A DNA stretch of 64,000 nt from Streptomyces seoulensis (GTDB taxonomy: Bacteria > Actinomycetota > Actinomycetes > Streptomycetales > Streptomycetaceae): NCBI GenBank assembly GCA_013364255.1, contig CP054936.1:2634853-2698852 (forward strand), given 5' to 3'. Position numbers and translations under genes: made by a program. Position 1 is the stretch's first letter, and the number at the start of each line of letters is the position of its first letter. The notes under the pieces were generated by a model. It did not search any database. It saw only the letters and a list, made by a program, of their open reading frames with translations, and was not told the DNA's origin. Positions 35,684 to 44,343 of the stretch are shown here, in pieces.

Positions 35684-36532
35684 TTACAGACGGCAGGCGT
35701 GGATGGCCGTGGTCAGGATGGCACGGGCGCCGATGGCGTACAGGTCGTCCATGATCCGCTGGGCCTCCTTGGCCGGGACCATGGCGCGCACGGCGACCCA
35801 GCCCTCGTTGTGCAGCGGGGAGACGGTCGGGGACTCCAGACCCGGGGTGAGCGCGACGGCCTTCTCCAGCTGCTCGACCCGGCAGTCGTAGTCCATCATG
35901 ACGTAGGTGCGGGCCACCAGGACGCCCTGGAGGCGGCGCAGGAACTGCTGCACCTTGGGGTCCTCGGCGTCCGCGCCGGTGCGGCGGACGACGATCGCCT
36001 CGGACTTCATGATCGGCTCGCCGAAGACCTCCAGGCCCGCGTTGCGCAGGCTGGTGCCGGTCTCCACGACGTCGGCGATGACCTCGGCGACGCCCAGCTC
36101 GATCGCGGTCTCCACGGCGCCGTCCAGGTGGACGACGGAGGCGTCGACGCCGCTGTCGGCCAGGTGCTTGGCGACGATGCCCTCGTAGGAGGTGGCGACC
36201 GTGCGGCCCTTGAGGTCCTCGATGCCGTGGGCGGCGCCGGGCTTGGCGGCGAAGCGGAAGGTGGAGCGGGCGAAGCCGAGCGGGAGGATCTCCTCCGCGC
36301 CGGCCCCGGAGTCCACGAGCAGGTCGCGGCCGGTGATGCCGATGTCGAGGCGGCCGGAGGAGACGTAGATCGCGATGTCGCGGGGGCGCAGGTAGAAGAA
36401 CTCGACCTCGTTGTTCGGGTCGACGATCCGCAGCTCCTTGGACTCGCGGCGCTGCTGGTAGCCGGCCTCATGCAGCATGTCCGCCGCAGGGCCGGAGAGT
36501 GAACCCTTGTTGGGGACGGCGATGCGCAGCAT
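35684..36532 (-). CDS. hisG: ATP phosphoribosyltransferase, long form
   Basis: 282 residues from ATG 36532. Catalyses the first step of histidine synthesis (ATP + PRPP to phosphoribosyl-ATP). N-terminal RIAVPNKGSLSGPA, then FYLRPRDIAIYV, the DLKGRTVATSYE segment and a C-terminal ACT-like regulatory domain (after about residue 210, including SPLHNEGWVAVRAMVP), so it is the long, self-regulated HisG that needs no HisZ. The catalytic domain and PRPP loop are intact. 62 bp downstream of hisE. Confidence 0.97.
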   Translation of the reverse strand: MLRIAVPNKGSLSGPAADMLHEAGYQQRRESKELRIVDPNNEVEFFYLRPRDIAIYVSSGRLDIGITGRDLLVDSGAGAEEILPLGFARSTFRFAAKPGAAHGIEDLKGRTVATSYEGIVAKHLADSGVDASVVHLDGAVETAIELGVAEVIADVVETGTSLRNAGLEVFGEPIMKSEAIVVRRTGADAEDPKVQQFLRRLQGVLVARTYVMMDYDCRVEQLEKAVALTPGLESPTVSPLHNEGWVAVRAMVPAKEAQRIMDDLYAIGARAILTTAIHACRL

Positions 36533-36594
36533 GAGGTCGGCTTCCTTCGTTCGTGCGTACGGTGTGGTGCGTACGGGGTCGGATCTGCTGGTGA

Positions 36595-36867
36595 TCAGAG
36601 GTGGGCGTAGACGTCGTCCAGGGAGATGCCGCGGGCGACCATCATCACCTGGACGTGGTAGAGCAGCTGCGAGATCTCCTCGGCGGCCGCCTCCTTGCCC
36701 TCGTACTCGGCGGCCATCCAGACCTCGGCGGCCTCTTCGACGACCTTCTTGCCGATGGCATGGACTCCCTTGCCGACCAGCTCGGCGGTGCGGGAGGTGG
36801 CGGGGTCGCCCTGGGCGGCCTTGTGCTGGAGCTCGGTGAAGAGCTCCTCGAACGTCTTCTTGGACAT
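36595..36867 (-). CDS. hisE: Phosphoribosyl-ATP pyrophosphohydrolase
   Basis: 90 residues from ATG 36867 with GGAGG 8 bases upstream (a GTG at 36879 sits within that RBS and is rejected). Second step of histidine synthesis. HisE signature [15 protein letters not shown] (metal-binding Glu cluster) and [14 protein letters not shown]. It lies between ribH and hisG, separate from the main his operon as usual in Streptomyces. Confidence 0.96.
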   Translation of the reverse strand: MSKKTFEELFTELQHKAAQGDPATSRTAELVGKGVHAIGKKVVEEAAEVWMAAEYEGKEAAAEEISQLLYHVQVMMVARGISLDDVYAHL

Positions 36868-36901
36868 GGTGTCCTCCACCCTAGCCGTTGTCGGGGGCGA
36901 C

Positions 36902-37387
36902 TCACCGCCAGGGTTCGGATACCGAACGGAGCGTGGCCGCGGTCGCCACCGCCGCGGTGACCGCCTCGTGGCCCTTGTCCTCGGTGGAGCCCGCGAGGCC
37001 GGCCCGGTCCAGGGCCTGTTCCTCGGTGTCGCAGGTGAGCACGCCGAAGCCGATGGGGACGCCGGTCTCCACCGACACCTGGGTCAGGCCCTGGGTGACG
37101 CCCTGGCAGACGTAGTCGAAGTGCGGTGTGCCGCCGCGGACGACGACGCCGAGGGCGACGATCGCGTCGTAGCCGCGGCCGGCGAGGACCTTGGCCACCA
37201 CCGGCAGTTCGAAGCTGCCGGGGACCCGCAGGAGGGTCGGCTCGTCGATGCCCAGTTCGTGCAGGGCGCGCAGCGCGCCGTCCACCAGTCCGTCCATCAC
37301 CTTCTCGTGCCACTGCGCCGCGATGACGGCGACCCTGAGGTCGCCGACGTTGCGGACGGACAGTTCCGGTGCACCCTTGCCGCTCAC
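36902..37387 (-). CDS. ribH: 6,7-dimethyl-8-ribityllumazine synthase
   Basis: 161 residues from GTG 37387, GAGGAG 5 bases upstream. Condenses 5-amino-6-ribitylaminouracil with 3,4-dihydroxy-2-butanone 4-phosphate, the penultimate step of riboflavin synthesis. Typical motifs are [39 protein letters not shown]. It follows ribAB after a 103-bp gap that contains a 9-bp tandem repeat. 34 bp before hisE. Confidence 0.96.
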   Translation of the reverse strand: MSGKGAPELSVRNVGDLRVAVIAAQWHEKVMDGLVDGALRALHELGIDEPTLLRVPGSFELPVVAKVLAGRGYDAIVALGVVVRGGTPHFDYVCQGVTQGLTQVSVETGVPIGFGVLTCDTEEQALDRAGLAGSTEDKGHEAVTAAVATAATLRSVSEPWR

Positions 37388-37401
37388 GTGTCTCCTCGTT
37401 C

Positions 37402-37488
37402 CTGGTGGTTCTGGTGGTTCTGGTGGTTCTGGTGGTTCTGGTGGTTCTGGTGGTTCTGGTGGTTCTGGTGGTTCTGGTGGTTCTGGTG
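37402..37488. repeat. 9-bp tandem repeat (TGGTTCTGG phase), about 9.7 copies, between ribAB and ribH
   Basis: Uninterrupted period-9 array. On the transcribed (minus) strand it reads CCAGAACCA repeats, placing an A/C-rich, poorly structured stretch immediately upstream of the ribH GAGGAG site and starting 1 bp after the ribAB stop. Copy number could vary by slippage and change the intercistronic distance. Confidence 0.95.
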
Positions 37489-37489
37489 C

Positions 37490-38830
37490 TTACTGGTTGC
37501 CGCAGGTGGACACGGCGGGCGTGTCCAGCCAGGGCAGGTCGTGCCCCATCCGGTCCCGCTTGGTGCGCAGGTAGCGGAGGTTGTGCTCGCCGGCCTGGAC
37601 GGGCATCGGCTCGCGGTCGGTGACCTTGATGCCGTGGCGCAGCAACGCGTCGCTCTTGTCCGGGTTGTTGGTCATCAGGCGGACGCCGCGCACCCCGAGG
37701 TCGGTGAGGATCTGCGCGCCGGCGCCGTAGTCGCGGGCGTCGGCGGGCAGGCCGAGTTCGAGGTTGGCGTCGAGGGTGTCGCGGCCGCGCTCCTGGAGTT
37801 CGTAGGCCCGCAGCTTGGACATCAGTCCGATGCCGCGTCCCTCGTGGCCGCGCAGATAGACCACCACGCCACGGCCCTCCCGCTGGATGCGGGCGAGGGA
37901 GGCGTCCAGCTGGGGGCCGCAGTCGCAGCGCAGCGAGCCGAAGACGTCGCCGGTCAGGCACTCGGAGTGGACGCGGACCAGGACGTCCTCGCCGTCGCCG
38001 ATCTCGCCGTGGACGAGGGCGACGTGTTCGACGCCGTCCACGGTGGAGCGGTAGCCGTAGGCGGTGAACGTGCCGTGCGCGGTGGGCAGGCGGACCTCGG
38101 CCTCGCGGCGGACGGTGGGCTCGCTGCTCCGGCGGTAGGCGATCAGGTCCTCGATGGAGATGATCGTCAGGCCGTGCTTGCGGGCGAAGACGACCAGTTC
38201 GGGCAGGCGCAGCATCCGGCCGTCCTCGCCGGCGATCTCCACGATGGCGCCGGCCGGGCGCAGCCCGGCGAGCCGGGCGAGGTCGACGGCGGCCTCGGTG
38301 TGGCCGTCGCGGACCAGTACGCCGCCGCTCCTGGCGCGCAGCGGGAAGACGTGGCCGGGGCGGACCAGGTCGGCGGGCTCGGCGGCGCCGCTCGCCAGCA
38401 TGCGCAGGGTGGTGGCGCGGTCGGCGGCGGAGATGCCGGTGGTGACGCCGTGCGCCGCCGAGGCGTCGACGGAGACGGTGAAGGCGGTCTTCATCGACTC
38501 GGTGTTCTGCGCGACCATCTGCGGCAGTTCGAGCCGGTCCAGTTCCTCGCCCTCCATGGGGGCGCAGATCAGGCCGCGGCACTCGCTCATCATGAAGGCG
38601 ACGATCTCGGGGGTCGCCTTCTCGGCGGCGATGACGAGGTCGCCCTCGTTCTCCCGGTCCTCGTCGTCGACGACCACGACCGGGCGGCCGGCGGCGATGT
38701 CGGCGACGGCCTGCTCGACCGGGTCGAGCGCGAACTCCTCGACGGCGTCGGAGTAGAGGGCGGGCGGGATCGGGCGGGCGGCGCCGGGCGCCCGGGTCGG
38801 GCGGGTGGCGGGAGACGGGCGGGCGGTCAT
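37490..38830 (-). CDS. ribAB: Bifunctional 3,4-DHBP synthase / GTP cyclohydrolase II
   Basis: 446 residues from ATG 38830. RibB half (about 40-240): [13 protein letters not shown] and [13 protein letters not shown] with catalytic residues. RibA half (about 245-440): [21 protein letters not shown] carries the three zinc Cys, and [13 protein letters not shown] the GTP-binding Arg. Supplies both precursors of riboflavin. The N-terminal 35 residues are low complexity. It overlaps ribM by 4 bp (ATGA). The C-terminus runs straight into the tandem repeat. Confidence 0.97.
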   Translation of the reverse strand: MTARPSPATRPTRAPGAARPIPPALYSDAVEEFALDPVEQAVADIAAGRPVVVVDDEDRENEGDLVIAAEKATPEIVAFMMSECRGLICAPMEGEELDRLELPQMVAQNTESMKTAFTVSVDASAAHGVTTGISAADRATTLRMLASGAAEPADLVRPGHVFPLRARSGGVLVRDGHTEAAVDLARLAGLRPAGAIVEIAGEDGRMLRLPELVVFARKHGLTIISIEDLIAYRRSSEPTVRREAEVRLPTAHGTFTAYGYRSTVDGVEHVALVHGEIGDGEDVLVRVHSECLTGDVFGSLRCDCGPQLDASLARIQREGRGVVVYLRGHEGRGIGLMSKLRAYELQERGRDTLDANLELGLPADARDYGAGAQILTDLGVRGVRLMTNNPDKSDALLRHGIKVTDREPMPVQAGEHNLRYLRTKRDRMGHDLPWLDTPAVSTCGNQ

Positions 38831-39471
38831 GCGCACGCTCCTTCCGGGACGGGCCGCGCGGTCCGACGGGAGCGCAGCCACCAGTCGCGCAGGCCCCACA
38901 GGACGAGCGCGCCGTAGACGACGTAGACGAAGCCGGAGAAGGCGAAGCCGTTGGCGAAGTTGAGCGGGACGCCGACGGCGTCGACGAGCAGCCAGGCGAA
39001 CCAGAACTCGACCATGCCGCGGGCCTGGGCGTACATGGCGACGATGGTGCCGACGAAGATGTAGGCGTCCGGCCAGGGGTCCCAGGACAGGGACGGGTAG
39101 GCCTTGAAGAGGGCGGCGACGGCGAGGGTGCCGACGGCGGCGGCGCCGAGCAGCGCGGCGCGTTCGCGCCAGGTGGCGAAGCGTACGGCGATGTGGCCGT
39201 CCTCGCCCCCGCCGCGGCCGCGGTTCCACTGCCACCAGCCGTAGACCGCGACGACCATGACGACGATCTGCTTTCCGGCGCTGCCGGAGAGGTGGGCGGT
39301 GGAGAAGGCGGCGAAGAGGATCAGGCCGGACAGGAACTGGGTGGGCCAGCTCCACAGGGAGCGCCGCCAGCCGAACGCCAGGCCGATCAGGCCGATGACG
39401 TTGCCGATCATGTCGGACCATTTGATCTGCTGGCCGAGGAGGGTGAAGGCCTCGGAGTTGAGCCAGTTCAC
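38827..39471 (-). CDS. ribM: Riboflavin transporter RibM (PnuC family)
   Basis: 214 residues, GTG start at 39471, overlapping ribE by 4 bp and ribAB by 4 bp. PnuC-type membrane protein with about seven helices: [49 protein letters not shown]. PnuC proper transports nicotinamide riboside. In the Streptomyces (davawensis) ribE-ribM-ribAB-ribH operon the PnuC-like RibM was shown to transport riboflavin/roseoflavin, and this gene has the same context and FMN riboswitch. Thus riboflavin is the likely cargo. Confidence 0.9.
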   Translation of the reverse strand: MNWLNSEAFTLLGQQIKWSDMIGNVIGLIGLAFGWRRSLWSWPTQFLSGLILFAAFSTAHLSGSAGKQIVVMVVAVYGWWQWNRGRGGGEDGHIAVRFATWRERAALLGAAAVGTLAVAALFKAYPSLSWDPWPDAYIFVGTIVAMYAQARGMVEFWFAWLLVDAVGVPLNFANGFAFSGFVYVVYGALVLWGLRDWWLRSRRTARPVPEGACA

Positions 39472-40097
39472 GCGCCGGCCTCCCCGCTGCGGTCGGCGGT
39501 GCGGGACGCGCGGTCGCCGAGCAGGCGCTCGACGTACTTGGCGACGACGTCCACCTCCAGGTTGACCGGGTCGCCGGCCTTCTTCAGGCCGAGGGTGGTC
39601 AGCGCGAGGGTGGTGGGGATGAGGCTGACGGTGAAGTGGTCGGCGCCGGCGTCGACCACGGTGAGGCTGATGCCGTCGACCGTGATGGAGCCCTTCTCCA
39701 CGACGTAGCGCGCGAGCTCCGCGGGCAGCGAGATCTTCACGATCTCCCAGTGCTCGGAGGGGGTGCGCTCCAGGAGGGCGCCGGTGCCGTCGACGTGGCC
39801 CTGGACGATGTGGCCGCCGAGACGGGCGCCCACGGCGGTGGGGCGTTCGAGGTTGACCCGGGAGCCGACGGCGAGGACGCCGAGGCTGGAGCGTTTGAGG
39901 GTCTCCGCCATGACGTCGGCGGTGAACTCGTCGCCCTCGTGCTCGACGACGGTGAGACAGACCCCGTTCACGGCGATGGAGTCGCCGTGCCGCGCGCCCT
40001 CGGTCACGACGGGGCCGCGGAGCCGGAAGCGGGCGGCGTCGCCGAGGTTCTCGACGGCGGTGACCTCACCCAGCTCTTCGACGATTCCGGTGAACAC
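39468..40097 (-). CDS. ribE: Riboflavin synthase alpha chain
   Basis: 209 residues from GTG 40097 ([10 protein letters not shown]), with AGGAGG upstream; the longer open frame is leader RNA. Two homologous lumazine-binding barrels are visible: FTGIVEE...VNGVCLTV and HIVQGHVDG...VDGISLTV. Dismutates two 6,7-dimethyl-8-ribityllumazine molecules to riboflavin. First gene of the operon, under the FMN riboswitch. Confidence 0.96.
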   Translation of the reverse strand: MFTGIVEELGEVTAVENLGDAARFRLRGPVVTEGARHGDSIAVNGVCLTVVEHEGDEFTADVMAETLKRSSLGVLAVGSRVNLERPTAVGARLGGHIVQGHVDGTGALLERTPSEHWEIVKISLPAELARYVVEKGSITVDGISLTVVDAGADHFTVSLIPTTLALTTLGLKKAGDPVNLEVDVVAKYVERLLGDRASRTADRSGEAGA

Positions 40098-40255
40098 TTC
40101 CCGGGTCCTCCTGCCTCTAGGGGCACGGACTCCGGGGCTGCCGACGACGACAGAGATCACGGGCGTGGAGCACTCGGGGCGACGCCGGACGGGGCCACAC
40201 CCGTGAGGGCGGACCCGAGGACGGCGGCGCGCACGTGTGCGTGTTCGCCCGCCGC

Positions 40256-40385
40256 GCACTGCCTCCCATCCGGACTTTAACCGTCGGTCCAGGAATTTCA
40301 CCTGGTCAACCGGCCGCTGGAAGCGACCGGGTCGCGGACTGTAACCGCCGGTTCGGACTTTCACCGACCCCGGAGTGCGCTGCTT
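40256..40385 (-). promoter_or_regulatory. FMN riboswitch (RFN element)
   Basis: On the minus strand the conserved RFN blocks occur in order: GGTGAAAGTCCGAACCGGCGG, CAGTCCGCGACC, a variable arm, then CCTGGACCGACGG and AGTCCGGATGGGAGG. It sits in the roughly 460-nt leader before ribE, which is far longer than normal, leaving 158 nt for an expression platform. FMN binding should lower expression of ribE-ribM-ribAB-ribH and perhaps hisE-hisG. Confidence 0.96.
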
Positions 40386-40566
40386 CTGGTACAGGGCCCA
40401 GTGTGCCACGCCCTCATGGCGTCCATCTGGACGATCGGTGTGGGTTCGCTCACAGAACGCGTCGGCGGCCGAGGGGCGGCCGGCACCGGCCGCACGAGGG
40501 ATGAGAGGTCCGGCGGCGGGCAAGGGCCGTCGTCACCGCCGCCGGACCGGCCTGTGCAGGAGTCAG

Positions 40567-40596
40567 ACATTAAGAGGACTAGACCACGCGGGTCAA
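40567..40596 (-). promoter_or_regulatory. Housekeeping promoter of the rib operon
   Basis: Minus strand: TTGACC (40596-40591), 18-bp spacer, TAATGT (40572-40567). A start near 40560 gives a leader that contains the whole FMN riboswitch. Confidence 0.75.
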
Positions 40597-40739
40597 CAGG
40601 TCCGTACCAACCGTCGGTTCGGCGGCCGGGCCGCGGCCCGGAACCGGGGTGCGGGCGCCGGTGAACGCGGCGAAGCTGGTGCTTCGTACGCCGTGGACGT
40701 TCCAGCGGGGACGCCGATGTCCGGAGGGACGGAAACAGC

Positions 40740-41495
40740 ATGACCACGATCCTGGTGACCGGCGGCACCGGAACGCTCGGCCGGCTCGTCGCCGAACGGC
40801 TGCGCGCCGACGGGCACGAGGTGCGGGTGCTCAGCCAGCACAGCCGGTCCTGCGCCGTCGATCTGCGCGAGGGCGGGCCGGCGCTGGACGCGGCCGTGGC
40901 GGGCGTGGACGCGATCGTGCACTGCGCGAGCTCGCCCCGGGGCGGCGACGAGGAGGCGGCCGGCCACCTGATCGCGGCGGCGCGCACGGCGGGCGTCCCC
41001 CATCTCGTCTACGTCTCCGTCGTGGGCGTCGACCGGGTGCCGTTCGGCTACTACCAGACGAAGCACGCGGTGGAGCGGCTGGTCGTGGAGTCGGGACTGG
41101 GCTGGACGGTGCTGCGCGCCACCCAGTTCCACGACCTGCTGGTGGACGTCTTCGAGCGGGTGGCCAAGGCGCCGGTCGTGCTGCTGCCGGCCGGGGTGAG
41201 CGCCCAGCCGGTGGAGGCGGCCGAGGTCGCGGGCCGGCTGGCCGAGCTGGCGGTGGGTGCGCCGGCGGGGCGGGCGCCCGACCTGGGCGGCCCCGAGGTG
41301 CGTCCGGTGGAGTCCCTGGCCCGCGCCTATCTCAGGGCCGTCGGCCGGCGCCGCCCGATCCTCAGCCTGCCGATGCCGGGCCGGGCCTACCGCGGCTTCC
41401 GCACGGGCGGCCACCTCGCGCCGCGCCGGGCGGTGGGCAAGCGGACGTTCGAGGAGTACCTGCTGACGCGGTTCGGCTCGGCGCTGCACCGGTGA
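40740..41495 (+). CDS. SDR/NAD(P)-binding protein (NmrA-like)
   Basis: 251 residues from ATG 40740. Rossmann motif VTGGTGTLGRLVAERL (GxxGxxG) at the N-terminus, HCASSPRGGDEEAAG, then VYVSVVGVDRVPFGYYQTKHAVERL where YxxxK is present. Size and lack of a classical catalytic Ser-Tyr-Lys spacing point to an atypical/extended SDR of the NmrA or complex-I NDUFA9 type. Divergent from the rib operon (143 bp to its promoter) and followed by the 27-bp repeat array. Cofactor probably NADP(H); substrate unknown. Confidence 0.88.
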   Translation: MTTILVTGGTGTLGRLVAERLRADGHEVRVLSQHSRSCAVDLREGGPALDAAVAGVDAIVHCASSPRGGDEEAAGHLIAAARTAGVPHLVYVSVVGVDRVPFGYYQTKHAVERLVVESGLGWTVLRATQFHDLLVDVFERVAKAPVVLLPAGVSAQPVEAAEVAGRLAELAVGAPAGRAPDLGGPEVRPVESLARAYLRAVGRRRPILSLPMPGRAYRGFRTGGHLAPRRAVGKRTFEEYLLTRFGSALHR

Positions 41496-41537
41496 GACGG
41501 CCGCGCGTGCGGCGCCCGGCGCGGCGGGCGCGCGTCC

Positions 41538-41760
41538 TGCGACGGGGGCGGCATACGCACCTCCCGTGACGAGGGCGGCATACGCACCTCCCGTGACGAG
41601 GGCGGCATACGCACCTCCCGTGACGAGGGCGGCATACGCACCTCCCGTGACGAGGGCGGCATACGCACCTCCCGTGACGAGGGCGGCGTACGCACCTCCC
41701 GTGACGAGGGCGGCGTACGCACCTCCCTCGACGAGAGCCGGGTACGCGCGTCCTGTGACG
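41538..41760. repeat. 27-bp tandem repeat array, about 7-8 units
   Basis: Unit length 27 (GTGACGAGGGCGGCATACGCACCTCCC by composition: GTGACGAGG, GCGGCATACG, CACCTCCC). Cores start at about 41548, 41575, 41602, 41629, 41656, 41683 and 41710, so the period is exact; the last two have CG instead of CA, and both ends degenerate. It lies between the stop of the SDR gene and the stop of the ROK gene. On the minus strand each unit reads GGGAGG, 5 bases, ATG. There are no spacers, so not CRISPR. Confidence 0.93.
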
Positions 41761-41791
41761 CGGGGCGCGCACCGGTACGGCCCGCGTCCGG

Positions 41792-42985
41792 TCATCCGGC
41801 CCGGTGTTCCCCGCCGCTCCGGCCGGCCGGGGCGAACAGGTCGTCCTGGGCGCGGTCCCGCGCCGTGATCAGCGCTCCGCGCAGCACCGCGCCGCCGCCG
41901 AGCGCGCCCGGCCGCACCTCCAGGGGCAGCGGCGACATCCGCTGGACGCGGTCGGCCACCCGGGCCGCGAGCGCCTCGCCGCCGGCCTGGCCGACCTCGC
42001 CGCCCAGGACCAGGCAGCCGGGGTCCAGGACGGCCACGACCGAGGCGGCGCCGAGGGCGACGCGGTCGGCGAGGGCGTCCAGGAAGGCGTCGGACGCGGC
42101 GGCGTCCCCGGTCGCCGCCCGCCGCACCAGCTCGGCCGCCGGCGCCCCGGTCAGTCCGTGCGCGCGGGCGAGTTGGGCCACCGCCGCCGCGCCGGCCAGG
42201 GAGTGGAAGCCGCCCGTGCAGTCGGTGGCCGAGGGCAGGCCCCCGGTGCCCGGCACGGGCAGGAAGCCGATCTCGCCGGTGCCGCCGGACGCGCCGCGGC
42301 GCAGCGCGCCGTCCAGGACGACGGCCGCGCCGGTACCGTGGCCGAGCCAGAGCAGGACGAAGGTGTCCCGTCCCCGGGCGGCGCCGTCGCGCTGCTCGGC
42401 CAGCGCGGCGAGGTTGGTCTCGTTCTCGACGATGACGGCCGCGCGCGGCAGCCGTTGCTGAAGGGCGGCCACCAGCCGGCGGTGCCACTCGGGCAGGCCC
42501 GTCGAGTCGCGCAGCTCACCGGTGACCGGGTCGATGAGCCCGGGGGCGCCGATGGCGACGGTGTGCAGCCGCTCCGCGCCGGCCTCCTTCGCCGCCCGCT
42601 CCACCAGCGTGACCGCCTGCTCGACCGCGTCCCCGGTGCCGGTGTCGCCGCCGATGGGCGCGCACGCCTCGGCGCGTTCCCGGCCCAGCAGGTCGGTGAC
42701 GGTCACGGTGACGCTCTCGGTGCGCACGTCGAGGGCGGCCAGGTGGGCGCGGTCGGCGACGATGCCGTACAGCCGTGCGTTGGGGCCGCGCCGCTGCTCG
42801 CCGGACTCCCCCACCACGGTGATCAGGCCGGAGAGCGCCAGGCGCTCCACGAGGTCGGCGACGGTCGGCCTGGACAGGCCGGTGAGCTGCTTCAACTGTC
42901 CTGCCGTCAACGGTCCTTCCCGCTGCAGCAGGCGCAGGGCGAGCCGGTCGTTGATGGCCCGGGCGGTGCTCGGGGATGCGGGCAT
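41792..42985 (-). CDS. ROK family transcriptional regulator
   Basis: 397 residues from ATG 42985. N-terminal winged HTH (LTAGQLKQLTGLSRPTVADLVERL, about 25-50) joined to a ROK sugar-kinase-like domain (about 85-390) with ENETNLAALAEQ and GHGTGAAVVLDGALRRGASGGTGEIG. The zinc-site CxCGxxGC motif is missing: in its place stands PSATDCTGGFHS. It is therefore a sugar-binding repressor rather than a kinase. Divergent from an MFS carrier with a palindrome between them. Ligand unknown. Confidence 0.93.
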   Translation of the reverse strand: MPASPSTARAINDRLALRLLQREGPLTAGQLKQLTGLSRPTVADLVERLALSGLITVVGESGEQRRGPNARLYGIVADRAHLAALDVRTESVTVTVTDLLGRERAEACAPIGGDTGTGDAVEQAVTLVERAAKEAGAERLHTVAIGAPGLIDPVTGELRDSTGLPEWHRRLVAALQQRLPRAAVIVENETNLAALAEQRDGAARGRDTFVLLWLGHGTGAAVVLDGALRRGASGGTGEIGFLPVPGTGGLPSATDCTGGFHSLAGAAAVAQLARAHGLTGAPAAELVRRAATGDAAASDAFLDALADRVALGAASVVAVLDPGCLVLGGEVGQAGGEALAARVADRVQRMSPLPLEVRPGALGGGAVLRGALITARDRAQDDLFAPAGRSGGEHRAG

Positions 42986-43045
42986 GCCGGGAATCCTCCC
43001 AGATCGACTGGGCCGCGCCGGGCGGCCGTCGCAAATCCCCTATCC

Positions 43046-43064
43046 ATCAGGAAGGGTACCTGAT
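43046..43064. promoter_or_regulatory. Palindrome, probable ROK operator
   Basis: ATCAGG-N7-CCTGAT, lying in an AT-richer patch 61 bp from the ROK start and 68 bp from the MFS start. Suits a repressor dimer controlling both divergent genes. Confidence 0.6.
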
Positions 43065-43131
43065 AGTTTACGTCGCGTTCAGCACGCCGGCCGTCCGCAG
43101 GGGCGGCCCAGCGTCCAGAAGGGGCCGGAGA

Positions 43132-44343
43132 ATGACAGCAGTGGTCTACGAACAGCGCGAGGTGCGGCGCGCCCGGTACGCCGTGGCGGCCGTGTTCGCC
43201 GTGCACGGCGCGGTGACCGGCTCGTTCGCGACCCGGGTGCCGTGGATCCAGGAGCACGCCTCGGTGAGCGCCGGGCAGTTGGGCCTCGCGCTGGCGTTCC
43301 CCGCGCTCGGCGCGTCCCTCGCGATGCCGCTGGCGGGCCGGATCAGCCACCGTTTCGGCGCCCGCGCCGCCCTGCGCGGCCTGCTCGCGCTGTGGACGCT
43401 GTCCCTGGTCCTGCCCGCCCTCTCCCCCAACCTGCCCGCCCTCTGTCTGGCGCTGTTCGTCTACGGCGCCTCGGCGGGGATGTCCGACGTCGCGATGAAC
43501 GCGCTCGGCGTGGAGGTGGAGAACCGGCTCGGCCGCTCGATCATGTCCGGGCTGCACGGCATGTGGAGCGCGGGCGCCCTGATCGGCTCGGCGGCCGGCA
43601 CGCTCGCCGCGCACCTGGGCGCGGACGCCCGGCTGCACCACGTCCTGGCGGCCGCTGTGCTGACCGTGCTCGGGCAGGTGGCCTGCTCCTGGGTCCTGGA
43701 CCTCCAGCCCGCCGAGGACGAGGAGCCGCCGCCGCGGTTCGCGCTGCCGCCGAAGTCGGCGCTGCTGATCGGCGCGATCGGGTTCTGCGCGGTGTTCGCG
43801 GAGGGCGCGAGCCTGGACTGGTCGGCGGTGTACCTGCGCCAGCAGCTGGAGACCTCGGCGGGGCTCGCCGCGGCCTGCACCACCGGCTTCACCCTGACCA
43901 TGGCCGTCGCCCGGATCGTCGGCGACCGGGTGGTGGACCGGTTCGGCTCGGTGCGCACGGTGCGGGCCGGCGGGGTGCTGGCCGTGCTGGGCGGGCTGCT
44001 GGTCGTCCTGGCGGGCCATCCGGCGGTGGCGATGGGCGGGTTCGCGCTGATGGGGCTCGGCATCGCGGTCGTCGTGCCGCTGTGCTTCGCGGCGGCCGGG
44101 CGCAGCGGGCCCAACCCCAGCCAGGCCATCGCCGGCGTGGCGACCATCACGTACACCTCCGGTCTGGTCGCGCCGAGCGCCATCGGCGGGCTCGCCCAGG
44201 CGACCAGCCTGGTGGTGTCGTTCGGCCTGGTGACCGTGCTGGCGTGCGGGCTGGCCGCCTTCGCCGGGGTGCTGCGGGCGGGCGACCGGGACCGGCCGAG
44301 GATCAGTGGTCCGGCCGCAGCAGTTCCCGGCCCGCGGCCCTGA
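43132..44343 (+). CDS. MFS transporter (sugar/drug-type)
   Basis: 403 residues from ATG 43132 with GGGGCCGGAG upstream. About 12 transmembrane helices; MFS loop motif HRFGARAALRG between helices 2 and 3, and DRFGSVRTVRAGG at the equivalent place in the second half. Similar to the FucP/YbjJ-type subfamily (GSFATRVPWIQEHASVSAGQLGLALAFPALGA). A divergent ROK regulator suggests sugar-linked control. The 3' end overlaps the converging thioesterase gene by 41 bp. Confidence 0.9.
   Translation: MTAVVYEQREVRRARYAVAAVFAVHGAVTGSFATRVPWIQEHASVSAGQLGLALAFPALGASLAMPLAGRISHRFGARAALRGLLALWTLSLVLPALSPNLPALCLALFVYGASAGMSDVAMNALGVEVENRLGRSIMSGLHGMWSAGALIGSAAGTLAAHLGADARLHHVLAAAVLTVLGQVACSWVLDLQPAEDEEPPPRFALPPKSALLIGAIGFCAVFAEGASLDWSAVYLRQQLETSAGLAAACTTGFTLTMAVARIVGDRVVDRFGSVRTVRAGGVLAVLGGLLVVLAGHPAVAMGGFALMGLGIAVVVPLCFAAAGRSGPNPSQAIAGVATITYTSGLVAPSAIGGLAQATSLVVSFGLVTVLACGLAAFAGVLRAGDRDRPRISGPAAAVPGPRP

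Noticed and set aside
36695..38917. Very long plus-strand open frame across ribH-ribAB with a Trp-Phe repeat
   Set aside because: It is antisense to well-conserved rib and his genes; the WFW repeat is only the 9-bp array read in another frame. GC-rich DNA commonly gives such antisense frames.
41538..41760. Possible CRISPR array
   Set aside because: Units abut without spacers, and no cas genes are near.
41566..41868. Plus-strand ORF encoding TRAAYAPPV repeats
   Set aside because: It consists almost only of the tandem array, has no clear RBS and runs into antisense of the ROK gene. Kept as repeat, not as gene.
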